Source of the DNA: Diprion similis
Lineage: Eukaryota > Arthropoda > Insecta > Hymenoptera > Diprionidae
Direction of reading: 5' to 3'
Length of the DNA stretch: 64,000 bases
Assembly: GCF_021155765.1 (NCBI RefSeq)
Contig: NC_060105.1
Location: 7,047,001-7,111,000, forward strand
Position numbers and translations under genes: made by a program
The notes under the pieces: generated by a model
Told to the model about the DNA's origin: nothing
What the model saw: the letters and a program-made list of their open reading frames with translations, nothing else
Database searches by the model: none
Part shown: positions 50,559 to 61,783 of the stretch, piece after piece
Position numbering within the stretch: position 1 is the first letter of the stretch
Layout of the letters: each line of letters starts with the position of its first letter

Positions 50559-50597
50559 CATAAATATATGGTGTTCTTTGATGGGAATTCATCAGTT
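50559..50597 (+). promoter_or_regulatory. Core promoter of defensin gene 1 (TATA box plus initiator)
   Basis: ATAAATATAT (50560-50569) acts as the TATA-like element. TCAGTT at 50592-50597 matches the arthropod initiator, with the A about 32 bases downstream of the TATA start. This predicts a 5' UTR of about 77 bases before the ATG at 50671. A kappaB-like GGGAATTCAT (50583-50592) lies between them. Confidence 0.5.
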
Positions 50598-50670
50598 GAA
50601 GCTCAGCTCTCGATCGGGACTCTCGAATACGAACGGCTCAAAAGTTGTAATTAACTAATTAACCGAGACC

Positions 50671-51063
50671 ATGAAGTTCTTAGTGACGATCGCTCTTTTC
50701 GCTTCCATCGCCTGTGTCTACGCGGCGATTTTACCTGCCGTCATTAACGACGACGACAAGATCGGTGAGAATTAATTAACAACGTTATAGATCGGATTTT
50801 ATCCGCGCTCTTGTCGTCCAGTTTAACAAACTTCGTGACGTTTTCCTTTCGTTTCAGTTAAGCTCGAGGACGTTGATACTGACGCGGGAATATCCGCTGA
50901 TCCAGAATCCTCGCCTATTCGACATCGGCGCGTTACTTGCGACGTTTTATCCTTCGGGACGAAATGGGGATCTCCCAGCAAGATCGCGTGTCCCGTGAGG
51001 TGCTTGGCTCAAGGGAAGAAGTTCGGATCCTGCAAAAACGGTGTTTGCGTCTGTCGCCAATAA
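50671..51063 (+). CDS. Insect defensin (prepropeptide), gene 1
   Basis: Two exons, 50671-50764 and 50858-51063 (TAA), give 99 residues; the 93-base intron is in phase 1. The signal peptide is MKFLVTIALFASIACVYA. An acidic propeptide follows, with LEDVDTDAG, and ends at a RHRR processing site. The mature peptide starts VTCDVLSF and has six cysteines spaced C-x16-C-x3-C-x9-C-x4-C-x-C, ending VCVCRQ. That is the cysteine-stabilised alpha-beta fold of arthropod defensins, cationic peptides secreted into haemolymph that damage Gram-positive bacterial membranes (family knowledge). The peptide is intact. An AATAAA at 51178-51183 follows 115 bases after the stop. The gene faces its paralogue at 57500-57900. 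Induction through Toll/Imd-type Rel factors is expected from family knowledge. Confidence 0.95.
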
Positions 51064-51177
51064 TCCGATGCGCCAATTTTCGCATCCCATGATCTTATTG
51101 CAGTCATGTGATTTTGTTCCGTACATTAACTCAAAATGAAGCTCTCGAGCTTCCATTGATAATTTTTATACATGTAT

Positions 51178-51183
51178 AATAAA
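51178..51183 (+). terminator. Polyadenylation signal of defensin gene 1
   Basis: AATAAA lies 115 bases after the stop codon in an AT-rich context. It is the only canonical hexamer close to the gene. Confidence 0.55.
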
Positions 51184-51189
51184 TCGAAT

Positions 51190-54100
51190 TATTAATTATA
51201 CGGAATTTAATTCGTTCATTTATCGCTCTCCATTCCTCATTCCATCATCCCTTCGTATCAAACTGACAAATACACCCTCAAACCCTTTCCTATATTCTAC
51301 TATCCTCTTGTTTCCGTTAGCCTTTCGCCTGGCCAATTTTTCCGACAGATCAATACGCCCCTCATCAGCCGAGCTAAGACTAACTCGATAACGAAACTGG
51401 TCTACTTGTGGTCCACGCCGGTTAATTTTGGGCTTTTACGCATAATAATGAGCTTACGTGCGATAATGTCGACCTGTATGTTCGGCCCTAGCTTCGAACC
51501 CTGCCCAAAATCGTTATCCGAACAGCTCGATGGTCGTTGCGTGCATCACACACTCGCAAGCAGGTGTACCATAGCGTTATCTAGGTACAAGGTAACAGCC
51601 TGCCTCCATCGGCATGGAGAGCCCTAACGATCGATATAGGCTTTGCTAGATTCTAAGCTGGGCAGTAGGTGCCAGTGATCCCAGAGATGTGCTTAGACTT
51701 AGTGATGATCATGAAAACTGTTATAATCGAATCCAAAGCCGGAGACAATGGCGTGTAGAAGTGAGTGGCTTATGAATGAGACGTAATTTGACTACAAGGA
51801 CCAATCATACTTGATCGAAATGTGATCTACTGATCATTTAATAACGGAACACTTATCCGAGAAGTGTGGTCACGTCATTTTATCACCGATCTGTCGCTGC
51901 AGCTCTTATATTGATTCGGGGAGCTTCAGCTTGCGGAGTATTATCAAGGCTATATATCTTTACTCGAGTTAATAGAAAGAAGAGGATTATGACGGTGACA
52001 AGGAGAAGTGAAAGAAGGAAGGAAAATGCCTTTGATGAAGTCATCTGCCGATTTTGAATCGAGGTCGAGGACTCTCCGTCTGTGTACCAAATAAACTGAA
52101 TCGTAGAGGGAAAACACATCATGATCTAGTTTCCGGAAAAGATTTTACACGCAAGATGCATGTAATCACTTCAAGACGATCAGTCGGACGCGATTTGGGG
52201 TTTATATTTGACGCCTAACTTTCACGTTCCAACGGGCAAACGAGATACTAATCCAACTTGAATATCAAATAGGTTTGAGCGCAAAGCTGCTCCGTGCAGT
52301 AACTTTGGAATGCTACGAAGTTGATACAAACGTCATGGCCAATAGTTTGGAGAAGTTTAGCTGGCAAAGCAGACTTTGAAACTAAATCGGGTTTGGGCAT
52401 AACGTCAGATAATCCAATCTCGATCGGAGGGAATTTTTTCGAGCCACCCTGATGCCGAAATTGGCTGATTTGCTTTTGCCTTAAAAATTATAAAAACGTT
52501 ATTTGTCAGCCTTTTAAAAGCAACATCGAAATGAGAGGTTTGCTCAAACCCAAACGTTTGAAAAAACTTTTTTATGTTTCCACAATTTTTTCGCAAGATC
52601 CATGAGGCTTGGTTTTCCGACTCTACAGCGAAGTTTCGACAATTTTATTTCATTTCATTTCATTTCATTTCATCTGCTAATCGGCAGAGATTCGACGCTA
52701 CAAAACCGAGGCTAATGCGACTAAAAATCGATGATGGGCCGCCGGATGAATGTGGCATGCAAATGTGCGAGCTGTGTGTCGTTCCACTCTGCTCGCCAAA
52801 TGAGACGGGAGTCGAATTGACTGCAGGATCAAAGAAACGGCTGAACAGTATCGTTACACGAAACGCAGCTTTTACGCGAGCTTTTTGCACACAGTTGAGT
52901 ATAAGTGTTCACCGAATCGCGTCTGAACCCTGTAGAACGTGATATATTCCTCGTTTCCACCCTGCCTTGCGCACTTCTCACTATTTTCCTGAATCTAGAG
53001 GCTTTAAATCCCCTCTTGAAAGCCTTGCGATGCCTAATATCCCCAGAGGGCTGAAGAAAACGAGGAACCAGTACGTCTTTACTCCGAGGTAATATCATTA
53101 TAATCTCTGCACAGCCGCTTCGGTACTTTATTCTATTCTACGTACGACGGTCGCAGGAAATGGAAAACTGCAGCCACCATCGTCGGGTCTACTAAAATCC
53201 CGGTAATTAAAATCAAATTTGCAGTTTCGACTGCGAATTAAGAGACGCAAGTCGTAGAATTGATCTACACTCATGTTCTTTGTCTTGTCGTCAAATTTTA
53301 GGGCAAGATTCCACGCGAGATTAATACCCTCAAGAAATCCGAGGAGGAGGGTACGAAAAAGTTTATCTCAAGCCGTAAAACCGTACGGAGAAAGAAAAAA
53401 TTATTTCTTATTACGCAGTTACTATATAATAGAGAATTGTATCGGAATTGGTGTAGTTACAATAACGGTTTCGATATTATTAGATATGGAACTTTTTTTT
53501 TTTTTTTTTTTTACAAATTGACTATTTAGTGTGATTACGGTTTTCGGTAATAGAATTTCGGGTTCTTTTTAGTCAGCTAAATAATTTATTCTAGCACCGA
53601 CATTAAAGTATCGCAAATATTATAGTCAAGAGAAAATATATTACGAGTGATCACAATCATAAAGAATTGTATAAGCAATGCATTCTCATTTTCATTTCCC
53701 ACCCAGAACTATACTTTCTATTTATGGAAAGAGGTGAATTTCTATCGGTGGGCGAATGAGGTTCGTAAAAAATCAAAATCGTTATACCAGACACGCTCGT
53801 ATAATTTGCAAAATGTTTGAGTGACGTCGGTGCCGTTCACGCTTATCTTCATGACCCGGGAAGAAAGGGCGATAATATAATATCCCGCTAACTAGCGACT
53901 GTTCCCAATTTACTGGCGGATATGCTCACCCTGTACATATACGTACTTATTATGTATGTAGTAGCGTAGGTACGAGTTTTACGTATTATATAACTTGATA
54001 AATTGTTAGGTGAAGTCAAGGTCGGGATGTAATATGAAGGAAATCTGATGCTTCCCTCTTATCGTGCATCATTTCAGCCCAGCAGGGTCGGGATATCGCC

Positions 54101-55500
54101 CTCTGGCTATACGGAGGAGCCAAGGATCCTCGACTCGCCGATCCAGACTCCGGGCTACAAATCCAATTTTCCCCACCTTCGGCTCATATAATTACAGTAG
54201 AACCTCGATTTCTTGAACCCCAATTTTACCTTGCCTCTCTTGCCTTACCCTTCTCTTTGCGATGCCACTGAGGCAAGTCGAGGAGAAGAAGCCGCCAAAC
54301 TCTTGCTCGTCCTTTCAACCCCCGTTTTCCACCAGTTCACGAAATCGCGGCTTCACTGGATCATCTTACAGTATTATACTCGTAACGGTAATTAGGCCTT
54401 TACATCGTTGCGTAATAATGTATTATACAGATTTAGGGTAATGGTTGGTAGGTGCAGGAGCGGTAATGTAGCATCCGCAAAGTACGCCTCGAGTGTGCTT
54501 CGTCTTGTCATGCAGAGAAATATTGTCGACTACACTTCGAGTCGAGGTTTCCTTTTCTTTATTCCTTCACCGCGTGCCCACACAAGAAGACCAACAACCA
54601 CAAAGTCGAGGTTTCGGTCGGAATTCGCGCTACCGTAGAAAGATTATTATCTTATCTCGGTGACCTGCAATGTGAGATAATAACCGTATGTCCTTAAATA
54701 AACCGAGACGGTTTGAAACCTGAAAAATTTACGACATTAAGAAAAAAAAGAAGCGAAAGAAAATTTATGAGGAATAAAGAGAATAATCTCGTCTCGTGAG
54801 GGGCTGACAACTGAATAAACAGCCAGCGCAGCTTAGCACGCAAATCTCCAATAATCGATGCCCATACGCAGCAATGCATACAAGAGCTCTATCGTCATTA
54901 TTATGGAATATAGATTACAGGTATACACCTATATAACAGGGTGCGGGCGAACACATGCAACATCGGCAAACTCGACTCTGTGCGTTTACTTGTATTAATA
55001 CCAACCTCGATAGAGGCCGACTTTGGCAAGCTTATTGCCGGCTGGCTTATTGCTCCTGCAGCTTCCTGGCCGTGCTATTCAGGGTTAACTGGCCAAAAAT
55101 TTAACCGACGTTCATGATCGACTCGCACTGAATTTATAGATGAGGAGGGTAACTGTGTGTATAACGAGCTGTCGACTTTATTATTAAGGAATTAATTTCT
55201 CTTTCAAATTTCAATTTCTCTCAAAATATGTGAAACTTCGAATTTGTTGTAAAAGTAAATTTTCGACAATAGTCTGCTTTTCGGTAGTTAAAAAGGTGAT
55301 GCTTTAAGCCTGTAATTTTCCCCGAAGTTTATTAGATCCTCCGAACGAATTAACTTCGCTCAATGCTCTGGCCTAATCGTTAACTCTCTTGTTTCGCACG
55401 GCTAATCAAGTCCACGGTCCAATCATCATTTGCGATCAGTCCGGAAATAATTGGCGCCGCTTAATCACGAATATATTAGCCTAGTCTCGCAGGAGCCAAT
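51190..55500. other. Spacer between the defensin genes, left part
   Basis: No supported gene. It includes a five-unit ATTTC pentamer repeat at about 52646-52672. It also includes an open stretch at 54078-54191 after a good acceptor (GTGCATCATTTCAG) reading PSRVGISPSGYTEEPRIL, but all three frames stay open there, so its coding status is unclear. Confidence 0.4.
52646..52672. repeat. (ATTTC)n pentanucleotide repeat
   Basis: Five tandem ATTTC units. Confidence 0.85.
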
Positions 55501-55508
55501 AGGGAACC

Positions 55509-55712
55509 TTATTGATCATCATCGGCCTCCTTTATGGCCAAGGCACACCGGCTGGCTTGGCAATATTTAGCTCGGATAGAACAGCGAACCGTTTCTTCGT
55601 CAAGAAGACGATTACACGTCTCGTAATACAATCTGCAGAATTGATCGTTACCGGTGGCCAAAAAACAAGAGGTAAGTACGTTTGTTAGAATCGGTTGAAA
55701 ACTTAGCTGCAC
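55509..55712 (-). CDS. Candidate small cysteine-rich secreted peptide
   Basis: A 67-codon open frame on the minus strand starts MQLSFQPILTNVLTSCFLATG, a moderately hydrophobic signal-like segment. It continues with five cysteines (FCR, TCN, RCS, YCQ, RCA) and ends in an acidic ADDDQ before TAA. Codon choice in the second half looks like real coding sequence. A possible acceptor (ATTCTGCAG) inside suggests it might instead be a terminal exon starting at LYYETC. The family is not recognised and it does not match the defensin spacing. A strong donor-like sequence on the other strand (ACAAGAG|GTAAGTA, 55670) clouds the strand assignment. Confidence 0.35.
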   Translation of the reverse strand: MQLSFQPILTNVLTSCFLATGNDQFCRLYYETCNRLLDEETVRCSIRAKYCQASRCALAIKEADDDQ

Positions 55713-55719
55713 TTAGTTA

Positions 55720-57499
55720 AGACACGATGTCGGAACTTCCGTTCGTTTTACGGTAAGACTTGCACTTATTGTTACCGCGCTGCTATGCTACACTATAAAG
55801 TTTTATTTTTACTGTTTCAAAATTGGGTTCGCGTGACATTGCTGGGAATAATGTGACATTCCTCGATCTTCTTCCACCAGCTCATAATCAACAGTTCAGT
55901 TAACTTCGTGATTGAGCGATGGTGGCAGGGTGATAATCGATAAGAGAAGAATGCAAAGAACTTATTTTACACCGAGACGAGACGGAAGGAGAAGATAAAT
56001 TCTTGGCAGGGATTGAAAATTCTACTCTCTTGTTAGAACAATTGCTCGATATTTGAAAACGGAAATTCGCTAGACGCGTGCAGTATGATGATATGCACTT
56101 GCATGGTCTGTCCTTGCGAATGATATCTATACCGAATCCGATTATGCGTTCTCAAAAGTCTTATTGCATTCCATCGGAAGCATACCACCAAATAATTCGG
56201 AATTAGGCGCTTTAGGAATATTTCAAATTCGTAGCTTCCATCCCGTCCTAAAGTCAAATATTGCATTCTCTCTCCTCATAATCAACCCAAGCTTATTGAT
56301 CGCTGAACAATCCGACTAACAATAAGGTACAGTTTCACGAAGTTATCAATGCACTCTCGGTACGTCGAAGAGACATTGCCAATATTAGACCGATGTAGGT
56401 ATGGCAACCATCGATTCAAACACCGGAAGATGTGCAGAAGTCTAACCCGTCCAGGGTTGTCAACAAATATTGTTTTACCTCGCTTAAATGTCACTGCGGA
56501 AAATTTCTGTGGAAGAAATAAGTTGCGGTGATATTTCTGAAGAGTTCTGTATCACATTTGTGGCTTGAATGTCAAGACAAGTGTTTCGATTATAATGCAT
56601 GTAACCGTAAAATGGAGAACAACGGGTGGGACACTCGATTTTTTAGCGAGAAAAAAACGCTCACCGATTGTAAATCGTATGATTGACGAGCACCAGACCG
56701 ACATTCAATTATTCGAGTCTGAAAGCTTCGGAGAGTTGATGATAATAATTGGTTGAAAGTGTAACGAAGTATTTCCCTACGCGAGGTATATGAAGAAGCA
56801 GGAATACCAAGAACGCGCAATTTTTCAACTTGATTTCACAACGTGAACCCGATAATCAATACCCAATTAAAAGTTGCCCAAGTAACTTCAGGGAATTAAT
56901 ACGCGCTGGCATAAACCTACAGTCTCTTAAATTTGCAATTGAAACTTTTCACCCCACGTTCAAAATGGCACAAGGTAGATATATATATATATACACGTAT
57001 AAAACGAATAAAAACAATTTTAAGGGTTGCACAAATTTATATCAACAGCTCTAGGTACACGATTTGAAACTCTAGCACAGCTTTTTAACAAAGCTTTGTT
57101 ATGCCACGTCACGTACTAGTGCTTCTTGAAAAATGAAACATCAATATTAATTAGTCGACGCCGTCTATGTATAGGAAATGCTGCAAAAATGGTAGCTGAA
57201 CCATTTCCCGCGGGTGGTGGAAAGAGGTTTAAAAGAAACAACAAAAACTGAACACAGTTAGAAATTCTAGTTCAATATAAAATTTATTTTATCATAACAT
57301 CTGTAGAAAGCATGTTTTCACAAAAGATTAATCAATTAGAAGTTACAAGTGTAATACAAATGGCACATATTCGTAATAAACATATAAACATATAACTAAA
57401 TCCCTAGGTAATACTTGAAGTGGTTTAAAAATAAGAAATATTCAATAACGAAGTGTACAATCCTCTTGAATAAAGAGGCTGATATCAAATTCCGAATCC
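55720..57499. other. Spacer and 3' UTR downstream of defensin gene 2
   Basis: No coding signal was seen. The 3' UTR of defensin gene 2 should end near a minus-strand AATAAA (plus 57283-57288), about 215 bases past its stop. A short TA run is at about 56977-56991. Confidence 0.4.
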
Positions 57500-57900
57500 T
57501 CAGTCACGGCAAACGCAGACTCCGTTTTGGCATGCTCCACCCTTGTGTCTCTGGGCCAAACACCTGGCAGCACATGCAGCGTGATTGACGCCACCCCACG
57601 GGGTTGTGAAGGACAAGAGATCGCAAGTGACTCGGCGGTGTCTGATTGGCGTAAGATCGGAGCTTTCGGGCAATCCGGCGTCGGTGTCAACGTCTTCGAG
57701 ATTGGCTGAAGGACAGAAAATCAGAGGTGTTAAAAGACCTTTTTTGAATTTTGTAAGACCGAGGAAAAAAATAGGGCTTGATACTCACTCATCCTTCCAT
57801 CCTTCTCCTCCATCTGTCCGTCGTAAACGACTTGAGGAAGAACGTCAGCCGAAGCGTAAGCGACGACAACGAAGAAAGCGAGAAATGCGACGACCTTCAT
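57500..57900 (-). CDS. Insect defensin (prepropeptide), gene 2
   Basis: Two exons, 57900-57789 and 57705-57500 (TGA), give 105 residues; the intron of 83 bases is in phase 1, as in gene 1. The signal peptide is [18 protein letters not shown]. The propeptide carries the same LEDVDTDAG block and RHRR cleavage site. The mature peptide starts VTCDLLSF with six cysteines spaced C-x16-C-x3-C-x9-C-x4-C-x-C and ends VCVCRD. Second exons of the two genes are both 206 bases. The first exon is 18 bases longer than in gene 1 because of a longer acidic propeptide (QMEEKDG). The mature loop differs (HKGG against KKFG, and HAAC against KIAC), so the two peptides may differ in activity. The role, secretion and antibacterial action are inferred from the family. 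Confidence 0.95.
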
Positions 57901-57974
57901 GGTGCTTGATTTTTTCGACTTGGCGGCTTGGGATGAGCTTCGATTGCTTCTTCGCTGATGAGAGCCGAGCGATG

Positions 57975-58011
57975 AACTGATGAACTGTTCAGCCAGGATT
58001 GACGTATTTAT
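57975..58011 (-). promoter_or_regulatory. Core promoter of defensin gene 2 (TATA-like box plus initiator)
   Basis: On the minus strand ATAAATA (plus 58005-58011) is followed about 33 bases downstream by the initiator TCAGTT (plus 57975-57980). This predicts a 5' UTR of about 78 bases, nearly the same layout as gene 1. Further upstream GGGAAAGAC (minus strand, plus about 58091-58099) and GGAATCC (plus about 58073-58079) resemble Rel-protein sites. Confidence 0.45.
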
Positions 58012-58099
58012 TCAAAAGTCGAACGGAAGGCGAAGGCCTCGGGTGGTGGAACCCTTTCCTCTCCAGTTACCAGGATTCCTTGGTACTCCCGTCTTTCCC

Positions 58100-61000
58100 A
58101 CTCTTCGACCATGTCGCATCGTACCATACAGTCATTGTCTTCTGGGTTACTTAATGTGAACAACGAGTTCCGCGTAAATCAGTCGCTATACTTTGCAGAG
58201 ATAACACAAATCATCCGCTTCGTCAATCCGCAATATTATTGCGGTTTTTTATTACCCTACAGTATTCTCGCAACTTGGCATACGTATTTGCATTCTAATT
58301 GTAAGTCCATTCGACGTATTCGAGTGCATCGAGACTGACTGTGAAGCTGGAATTACCCGTGGGGATGCGAATGGACAAATATCGGCTTGAACTGCTCTCG
58401 CAGAGATCGTTTTTAATCTAATCTACGTATAATTTGATCATTTATTTGGAATTGCCCTGCGAGCATTATAATAATCAGATTCTTACAATACACTAAGCGT
58501 GAGATGAAATTGCATTCGACTGAATCAATTGTTTAATCAGATTCAATAATTTTACCAAAACGACGCTCAGAAGTTTGAACAAATTTAGACCTGATTTTAA
58601 TCGTCGTTTCAATCAGTTTGTTTTGTTCTTTTATTTTCATTTTCATTCAAACGCGCAGAATTAAACCCGTACTTAAAAGTATTAAACACATTGCAAGGTT
58701 GCTGAAAAAGGTACATTGTATACCGAAGAGGAAAATATTTTTTTGTATGACATCTTATTCATCAAGGTTAAAAATCTGAAAGATATTTATTTATTAATTA
58801 TGATCTTTTCAGGTACAATGAGTTTATTGACGCAATAACTTATTGGTTAACAATTCCAGTAAAATCATTTCATCGATACTGTTGCGACGTTACGAATGAA
58901 TCATGATAACAACGGAAAAAAACATCGGTAAAACAATTGAAAAAACAGTCAATAGCAGTATCACAAAGAATCGTGATTTCCAGAAACAAATTTTCGCTCT
59001 TTTCCCATAAACTGAAATTCGTATCGTATCCCAATTTCATTTTGCTGTACTTCGGAAAAAGAAATGCGTGGAATTTTGTTTCTTTTTGTATTTGATAAAA
59101 TCGGCCTTAAATTTTTTCTAATTTTGAACAAAAAATGTCAACCTCCCAAAACTTGAAGATGAGCGGATTATAATTTTTTGGAACGATAAGTCCTAGAAAA
59201 AAAAGACTGGCAGTAGTATATTAAAGTTTTAAACCTGTATAAGTTAAAACGGCGGGAATGCCCCGTCGCGTTATAATACGCACACGTATCCCTTTTTTAT
59301 CGACTGAGTATTTCTCGGAAGAGAAAGAACTACGTCAATGGTAATTCCTTGACCAAACATCTATAACTAAACTCTACTGCAACAAATTTAAGTTGAAGTG
59401 TTTCACTTTCAGCTATTTGCACTGATCGGTGATGCAACATGATCGAGCTTTATAAATGACTTCATAATGACAATGGGAAATATCAAGCGATTGCGACAAA
59501 CGTAATCATCTTTCAGGTTTTTTTTATTTTTCTTAGTCAACTCTTCTCTACGTGTGGAGATTTCAGCGTTCTATGTAAAAATATTGCAAAATTGAAAATA
59601 TATGTCTTTCTTAGATCAGAAACACGAAATTTCATTTCACCCAATTTGGTAGTTCGTGAATATTTCATTTTATTCTGATTCGTGAGTCAGAGACTTCGCA
59701 ATTCTCTACGCACGACATGATTGCTAGTTCCGATTCTCGAAACGTAATTAGCAAGGCACGTAAACCGGTTTCAAATTCCAAGGTAGATCATTGAAATAAA
59801 TTACGACGCGACGACTGAGCAATAAAAATTTAGATTCATTATTCTTTGTATTATACAGTGCGGACGTTAAACAAATAACCTTTGATGTTCAGCGTTTGTA
59901 ACTCGATTATGCCTCCGGGGTGTTTGGTTTACTTGTTTGGTGAATTTTCAACCGATATTAACCTTTTTATTTTTCAGTTTCCTTTCTCTTTTACTCGCTT
60001 GCTTGCTTTCATTGTACGCTTATTTTACTCGTTACTTGTACTCGCACCTCGGACCGCGAAACTTCATTTCGAGGTTGAAAAAAAATTCTATCGTACATCG
60101 GCCACATTGTTCACCTTCTTTTTAACACGCGACAAGAATTAAACCTGCGAGCGATACACGGTATGCAATTTTACCGTAAAACTTTCTGCCACGAGGTGAA
60201 TAGTATACGTAACAATACAAACGCCACAGAAAAATTCTTACACTAGGCATAGAATTATCACTACGATTATAAATTTAAGAAATTTATTTGCAAAGCTGAT
60301 AAATTCCAACTAGAGTGTAAATTTCATTGAAATTTGAAAATAAATTAACGCAACTGGTAATAACGACGTTAGAAATAACAGCGAGAATGCAATTTTACTT
60401 CCCTCTAATCATTTCTCATTGCACAAGAATTCTCATGCATGTAAAATCTGTTCCTCGAAATATAACCGAAAGTTCTTTGTGGTATAGCAGTGAACCCAAA
60501 AAAAAGTCAAAGCTTGTAAGCTTATCGATTGCAACCAAGAAGCTGGTCTGAAATTTATTCCCTATCGTAGAATGTGAATTCCTAATATGTCAAATAACGC
60601 TTTATATTCCGATCGCTTACTTTCTCTTCTTCTTCGCTTTCTTCCATACCTACGTATAACAACATGTTTATCGTGCATATCCAAATGGAAAAAAATATGT
60701 GAAAAAAAATTTTATGTAACAATTCTTACATACATCTAACAACCAAATATATTATCAATAATTCGGTTATGTGTGTGTGAATATGAATTTACATTTATTC
60801 AACGTATAAAATCCGTATAATTTGCTAAAAAAATAATCATGTGTGTGCTCGTATATTTTTCGCGTGCACATTTTTTCATCGGGTATACAATATATATCCG
60901 ACGACATTTGAAGTCTCGGCTGTATTCTCGTTGGCTCTCGGAAAACTTCTGCACCGTCGTTACACGGTCATCTTCGAGTGTTATTATTTTTCTTCCTCCT

Positions 61001-61783
61001 CAAGCGCGTTACGTACAAAATCCCTCGACGTAACGTCGTCGGGAAAATGCGTGACGTAGAAATACTCAGCCAGTGATAAAAGCAGCAAGTGTAGAATCTT
61101 TCTTGCCGTATTTGAGCCGGGAGCTTAAAACGTCGCTGACAGACTTTTGAGAGGCAAAAACTGTTTTAAGGCAAGATAAAGGAAAGATGATGAAGAAGAA
61201 AGTACTAAAAAGAGATACACACAGTCAAGACTCGGGTCTTGTAAAATATCTCGTTTCTTCGCATAGCCTCCGGCTTAAAGGAAATTCAGTCGATCCTTGG
61301 AAAAGAGGATCAAGTCGAGTACAGAATTGATATTACACACGTATAACATAGGATGTCTGAAAAAATGCTCAAATTAAGCTGTTGGAAAAGGAATTTTACC
61401 CTCAGTACGTAGATTCTTAGGGTGGAGGTAAAAAATTAGAATTACGGATTGATAGAAGGAACAAAATATCGAACTTTCAAAGATGCAGTGAAAATTTTAT
61501 TGGTAGAATCATTGAAATTTCGTAGGTCCAAGTAAAGAAAATTGAAAATACAGAAAATCGAAATACATAAAGGTGAAAAATCATAAAACGGCAAAATCTA
61601 GAATCTGTAAATGATTTTCTATTAACGAGACAAATTCCGACGATTCTATATTCTGACTTTTTTATCTTCTCACTTCTCCATACTTCGGCTAATCGCATTT
61701 TTAAATTCTGTAAATTGAGGTTTTCTATATTTTTACCCCCACCCGGAATTTACATCTCTGCTCCAAAAACGATTATGTTTCAG
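58100..61783. other. Intergenic or intronic stretch before the last gene
   Basis: No coding signal was seen. It may hold the defensin gene 2 enhancer side and a 5' intron of the gene at 61784. Frames here are short and T-rich. Confidence 0.35.

Noticed and set aside
51406..51560. Possible tRNA, because of a TTCGAACCC-like T-loop
   Set aside because: No matching acceptor stem, D-loop or anticodon arm could be laid out around it.
57585..57980. Plus-strand frame of 131 codons, arginine/lysine-rich
   Set aside because: Antisense of defensin gene 2; the defensin reading has a signal peptide, cleavage site and six cysteines.
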